Source of the DNA: Laetiporus sulphureus 93-53
Lineage: Eukaryota; Basidiomycota; Agaricomycetes; Polyporales; Laetiporaceae
Assembly: GCF_001632365.1 (NCBI RefSeq)
Contig: NW_024468538.1
Span: forward strand, 171,746-235,745
DNA length: 64,000 nt
Reading direction: 5' to 3'
Numbering within the stretch: the stretch's first letter is position 1; every line of letters starts with the position of its first letter. A program made the translations under genes and the position numbers. The notes under the pieces were generated by a model. The model searched no databases. It was not told the DNA's origin and was given only the letters and a program-made list of their open reading frames with translations. Positions 59,605-64,000 of the stretch are shown one piece after another.

Positions 59605-62505
59605 TCACGAGCCGACCGTCATAGTCGGAATCTGCCCAATCCTCAGCCTCGTCCCCCCAAACGGCCTCAGCGTGACTTCAAACGTGTCCCCAAGACACGC
59701 GTTCGGGCTCTGCGGCGGCCAGCTGGCATCGCCCCACAACAGCGGCCAGACTATCTCACACGCTGCCGCCGTCATCGACTGAGGCTGTTCACCCGTCTCC
59801 CAAACGTGGTATGGGAGCTCGTCGACGCTCTCTTCGTGGAAGGCTAGCGTGGATGGGTCGATAGCGATGTTCCACGGGACAGTTGCGAGCCATGTGTGAT
59901 CGTGACTGTGATTATCATACTGTGATCGCATACAGGTCAGGACACGCGGGTGATTCATGCTGATTCAAAGGGCTTACAGGAGTGAGGTCGGATGCGGGCA
60001 CGTCGGGCAAAGTCTCGATGAAATCCAGCGGACTCTCGGATCTGATCGGCGGCTGTCACAATGCGAGGAATCCACGAGAAATTCAGATCGACCTACCTCA
60101 GCGCAGGCATCAACGTATCATTGTACGCCAAATCCACAGCATACAGCAGCGGCCCACGATAGACCGCGATGCTGCCATTCGTCCTCTCCTCAATTTCAAT
60201 TTGCATATCGAGGTACAACTCGACGATAGTCTTTCCTTCCAAGATGTTCACGGCTTGGAGTGCACTGTCCTCATCAGGTGAGAGCACGGTGGCCTGCGCG
60301 CCGTTCACGCTGATATTGCTGGCGGACTGTGCCCAGTTAGGGATGCGAATATAGAGCGTGTACGGTGCGGACGCGGTGATGCTGTATGTAACAGTCGAGC
60401 CGAACGGATACAGCGTGTCGACCGTCACTACGCACTCGAACAAATGAGTATGGATGTTTGCACGATCTGAAGGATCAACCGACGATGCTCACCGTTGGTG
60501 CTCACACCGCTGGCAAGATTCGTCGAGAGTGTCGCAGGACCGAGAAGAGCGTGCAGTAGCGCCGTCTCGTTATCGGCGAGCAGGAAGCTATTGCTCCAAA
60601 ACTTTGGCCATCCCTGGGGGTGGTTGACAGTGCCTTCATGCTACGTAAGAACTCTAGGCGCAGGAAAACAAAAACGAAGCGGCAACCCACAGCATGGATA
60701 GTTCGGCTCCATCCCCATCACATTGCTGTACGTGGTATCCGGAGGTAGCGTCGTCCACGGCGCGCCATCCGTGTGGTTCTTCACCCAGATTTGGTTCGTT
60801 TGCTGAAGGTACTGATGCGACCACCAGTCCGGCGTGCTCTAAACATTATGTGCGTTCAACGTCCATGCAGAAGACAGCAGAAGAGCACACTCACCTGTGC
60901 CGGTACCGAGTTGTAGGCAATCCGCTCGGCGAGGTCTGCCCAGTCAGGGTTGCCCAGCGTGGCATATATCATTTCGAGCGAGAACAGCGTCTCCACGCTC
61001 GCACAGTACTCAGAGCTTATATACGCATATATGAGAAAAACAGCAGTTGGGATGTGGGACGAACGGCTCACCCCCTCGATGGCTCCAGTCCAGCGAGGTG
61101 TTCATCCGTGGTATAGATCCCTTGCGGTCGTCCATGATACTTCCAAATCATGTCTACGCGAGCATAGCTACGAGGAATGCTTCAGTTCAATGCCGACACA
61201 GGATGCCACAATGTCGACGGTGCCTTACGTGCTATCGATATCACTCTGCTCTCCTGTCATACGCCATGCAAGTGCCTCCGACTTGATAGCTGAAGCGGTA
61301 CATCAGCACCCATCCACACAAACAGCTCAAACGAGTCCTCACATTCTCCAACGTTGACTCCATGACTGCAACCAGCGCATCGTCAGTCCAGACACAAATC
61401 CAACCTCACCGATGTGAAGACGCTCACTTATGCATGCCTTCGTTCTCCGCGGTGACCGCCACTCTCGGGAATGTCCCATTATCCACATAAAAGTCGTCCT
61501 TCCACGAGAATCCCTGTGCACGCGCCGCCTTCATCAGCGAGATCAGCTCCGCCTGTTTGTCCCGGGGGTCGTTGTCATACAGCCACTGCAAGACGAGCAC
61601 GAGCTGCAAGGTCATATGTGTACATCAGCCTAGAACACCACTCGGACAGACGAGTCGATACGGCACCTCCTCCCACCGGACTTGCTGGTACGCATATTGG
61701 TCCCCTTGATCCGCGGTGCCCAGATCTCCGGACGCGAATCGCTCCGCGGCGTATGGAACAAAGTTATGCAGCAGATTGGTTATATTCGTGAACTCGCTAG
61801 GATCAGCTTCCGCATATTGCTATTAAGAGCCCAAATCAGAGGAATTCTGGATAGAGATGCGAGTCGAATGGGGCTCACAATCAATCCAAGCATGACCATA
61901 TATCGAGGCCAAAGCAGCACGGGGAGAGACGTGTTGAACGGCGGAGGCCCAAAGTTGCCCGACTCCTCTTGCGAGGCATATACATAATCCAAGAAAGATC
62001 GGACATATCCCAGCAGTGTATCGTTCTGGAGCTGATGCGCAAGCGCAACCCAACCGTTGCTACATGACCATGAGCACCGCATAGCCGCACATCGAGCAAC
62101 GACACCTACAACCAGTACGGCGCAGCCTCCTCCATCTCGCTATATTCCAGCATGCCTCCGAACCACACCGAGTCCTTCACACTGTTCTAATCAGACAGGA
62201 CGCATGCTATGCATAATCGTAGTTGCTGACTAGCTGTACCACACAGGCTGTTGGCTGGCGAGCCCGTGCGCCTGCACCTGCGCCTGATTATATGCCCATC
62301 CGGATGGCTTCACCGTCCCCGTCTTGAGGCGTTGATACGCGGGATTGAGCACTGATTAATTGATGGTTATCGTACAAGATCAATACAGGTACTTATATGA
62401 GCAGATATGCGTACAAGTCGTGTTGTCCGGAGCGTCAGCAAACGCGCCTGTCAGGCCAGACAGGAGCACGCATACCACGCCTAGTCGAGCAAAAGAGACG
62501 CGCAT
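59605..62505 (-). CDS. Secreted GH127-type (DUF1680) glycoside hydrolase
   Basis: Fifteen exons (62505-62415, 62351-62240, 62181-62110, 62059-61879, 61819-61667, 61603-61428, 61365-61343, 61289-61229, 61167-61072, 61015-60895, 60838-60691, 60633-60493, 60466-60097, 60041-59978, 59919-59605) give 707 residues. A signal peptide (1 to about 23) precedes the alpha/alpha barrel: [57 protein letters not shown] and [19 protein letters not shown]. The last exons form the beta-sandwich part. GH127 beta-L-arabinofuranosidases bind zinc through Glu-x-Cys and a Cys-Cys pair, one Cys being the nucleophile. Here E324-Y-C326 and C411-C412 ([11 protein letters not shown]) match that set. Likely role: release of sugar from plant or fungal wall glycans outside the cell. 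The substrate is not proven. Confidence 0.88.
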
Positions 62506-64000
62506 CACGAACAAAGCAGATGCAGAGACAATCATGCAGTGATTCCCCGCACTCATTGAAATGCACGATATTTATATCTTGAGTCGATTCTCGACGGTTC
62601 CTGATCACCGGGCTACGTTCGAAGGGCTCATGTGCACTGTAGGCGGGCCGCACTGGTAACTTAATGTGCAGGCCGCACGGACGGCAATCACGGTAGAGGT
62701 CATGCGGGACAGAAGGCCAGGAGCAGAATAGAATGCGAGCGACATCGCGAAGCCGATACCGCATGGTTGGTAATTGATCAGATGTGCCAGGATGTGCCCC
62801 CGGGACTCGTCCATTTTACCAATAACGTATGCTTGCATTAATTTTTAACAGCCGAAAGTTGTAGAGGCATATGTTTCTTCAGAATCGTCGCAGAGTATCA
62901 ACATGAAAGCGGGATCAAATGCTGGGTTTGCGTGACTTGCTGGTTGTGACTGATCGCGTCGACGTCGCGTGACTAGTCGTGTCAAGCACGCTCAGCGCCA
63001 GCGTCACGCATGCATTCATGCATCATGCATCATGGCTCTGGTACTACATCATTGCTTGGAGAACCTTTGACAACTTCGTAGTCGACGGAACATGACGGCG
63101 TTGAATTGGATCCTCGTGAGCGTAGATTTCAAAGGAGACTTTCACCATAGCTTCCTAGCGATTGCGGAGACGCAGAAACAGCTCATGGGAAGGTGAATAA
63201 TTAGTGCCACAAGAATACGATGGCGTTAGGTGGGACGAGCGTCGGCCAGGATATGTGTTCTCAAGAGTACCACACATAGAAGCGCATCCAGAGCCAAATT
63301 GCGGGCAGATAGGTAGGGAATGCGAGAACAGATTGCGTCCTTTTTGAATAGGCTACGATCCTCGCTCGCTAACGAGTTGGTGGACAGGCGATGCAAACGT
63401 AAAGACATCATGAAAACTCGCAAACTACATGGTAGGCCCGCCAATCCCACATAACGATCATTAACAACCTAGAAATATCGATGTCCTCCATAGGGCTCTG
63501 TAGAATCATGTTGCAGCTCTAGTTAACCCGTCGGATGAGCGGCAAGCGATCTTGACAAGCACGGTGCAGCGCGAAGTTGGTGAGAGATGCGACGTGGTTA
63601 CGCTTCTCTTGAAATCCGTCTGCTTACTATCCCTCATCGATCATCGACATCCCCAGCACTCGTGGTGCGAAGTTCATGCCCATGCGCTCGATATATCTTA
63701 GTAGTAATGATATCTGACATTATCCTCACTTCTGGACTGCATGTGCCGCCGCGGCGCCCCAAGCTTCGCACTTCTATTCGCTTCCTGAGTCTTTATAACC
63801 TCTCACCCATGAAAAGCATGCAGTGCCACGCTCTCTTTGGCTCGCACGCGTTCATATTTCTCCATACAGCAGGCATAAATAATTCTCCACCAAGGCGAAC
63901 AGTTCGTTCCGCATAGTTGCTCCTAACAACGCGTCTCCTAACAAATAATCATCATTTTCATCTGTATGCTCAAGATTATGCAGTCTTTGACATTCACTGA
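62506..64000. other. Right edge without a supported gene
   Basis: Holds the upstream region of the GH127 gene. The stretch near 63.0 kb has short repeats of GCAT (CATGCATTCATGCATCATGCATCATGG). Frames near 63.6-63.9 kb are open but show no motif. A gene starting beyond the window is possible. Confidence 0.4.

Noticed and set aside
1..64000. CRISPR arrays, bacterial operons, rRNA, or a secondary-metabolite cluster
   Set aside because: No regularly spaced repeats, no ribosomal RNA sequence, no core biosynthetic enzyme such as a PKS, NRPS or terpene synthase. The gene content is ordinary eukaryotic.

Overview
The window is nuclear DNA from a filamentous fungus, most likely a basidiomycete of the Agaricomycetes. 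Supporting signs are many short GT-AG introns (about 45-70 bases) with very small exons between them, closely packed genes on both strands, F-box relics, a thaumatin-like gene, a velvet regulator and a fungal GH127-type enzyme. Nothing bacterial, viral or plasmid-like was seen. I rebuilt gene models by joining open frames at splice sites. Every intact multi-exon model closes in frame, which is the main support for the exon coordinates.

Layout. 1-11 kb holds housekeeping genes: a MIC12/AIM5-like MICOS subunit (-), ATP synthase gamma ATP3 (-), eIF2-beta SUI3 (+), CAF-1 p60 CAC2 (-) and the ESCRT-associated BRO1 (+). ATP3/SUI3 and CAC2/BRO1 are divergent pairs with compact shared promoters. 11-20.5 kb is poor in genes: a broken F-box gene (-), short dispersed repeats, decayed-looking open stretches and one unknown gene (-). 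20.5-29 kb has a GLFG nucleoporin of the Nup57/Nup54 type (+), a PI-PLC X-domain protein (-) and a VelB/VosA-like velvet regulator (-). 29-33 kb has no gene I can defend. 33-42 kb has a secreted thaumatin-like protein (-), a pepsin-family aspartic protease (-), an Ldb17/SPIN90 protein (-), a 618-bp hAT-like MITE with an 8-bp target duplication, and mitochondrial ribosomal protein bL28m (+). 43-45 kb has two more broken F-box copies in tandem. 46-57.3 kb is one giant 17-exon gene (-) that closes to 3,317 codons, with a PH-like segment, long disordered regions and a C-terminal coiled coil. 59.6-62.5 kb is a secreted GH127/DUF1680 hydrolase (-).

There is no operon logic here. The housekeeping genes serve mitochondria, translation, chromatin, endosomes, actin and nuclear pores separately. 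The thaumatin-like, protease and GH127 genes form the secreted, environment-facing set. The most notable features are the giant gene with a G1/S-type (MCB) promoter cluster, the MITE inserted 30 bases before the bL28m start codon, a 7-base microexon in the thaumatin gene, and the cluster of decaying F-box copies. I found no clearly new multi-gene system.
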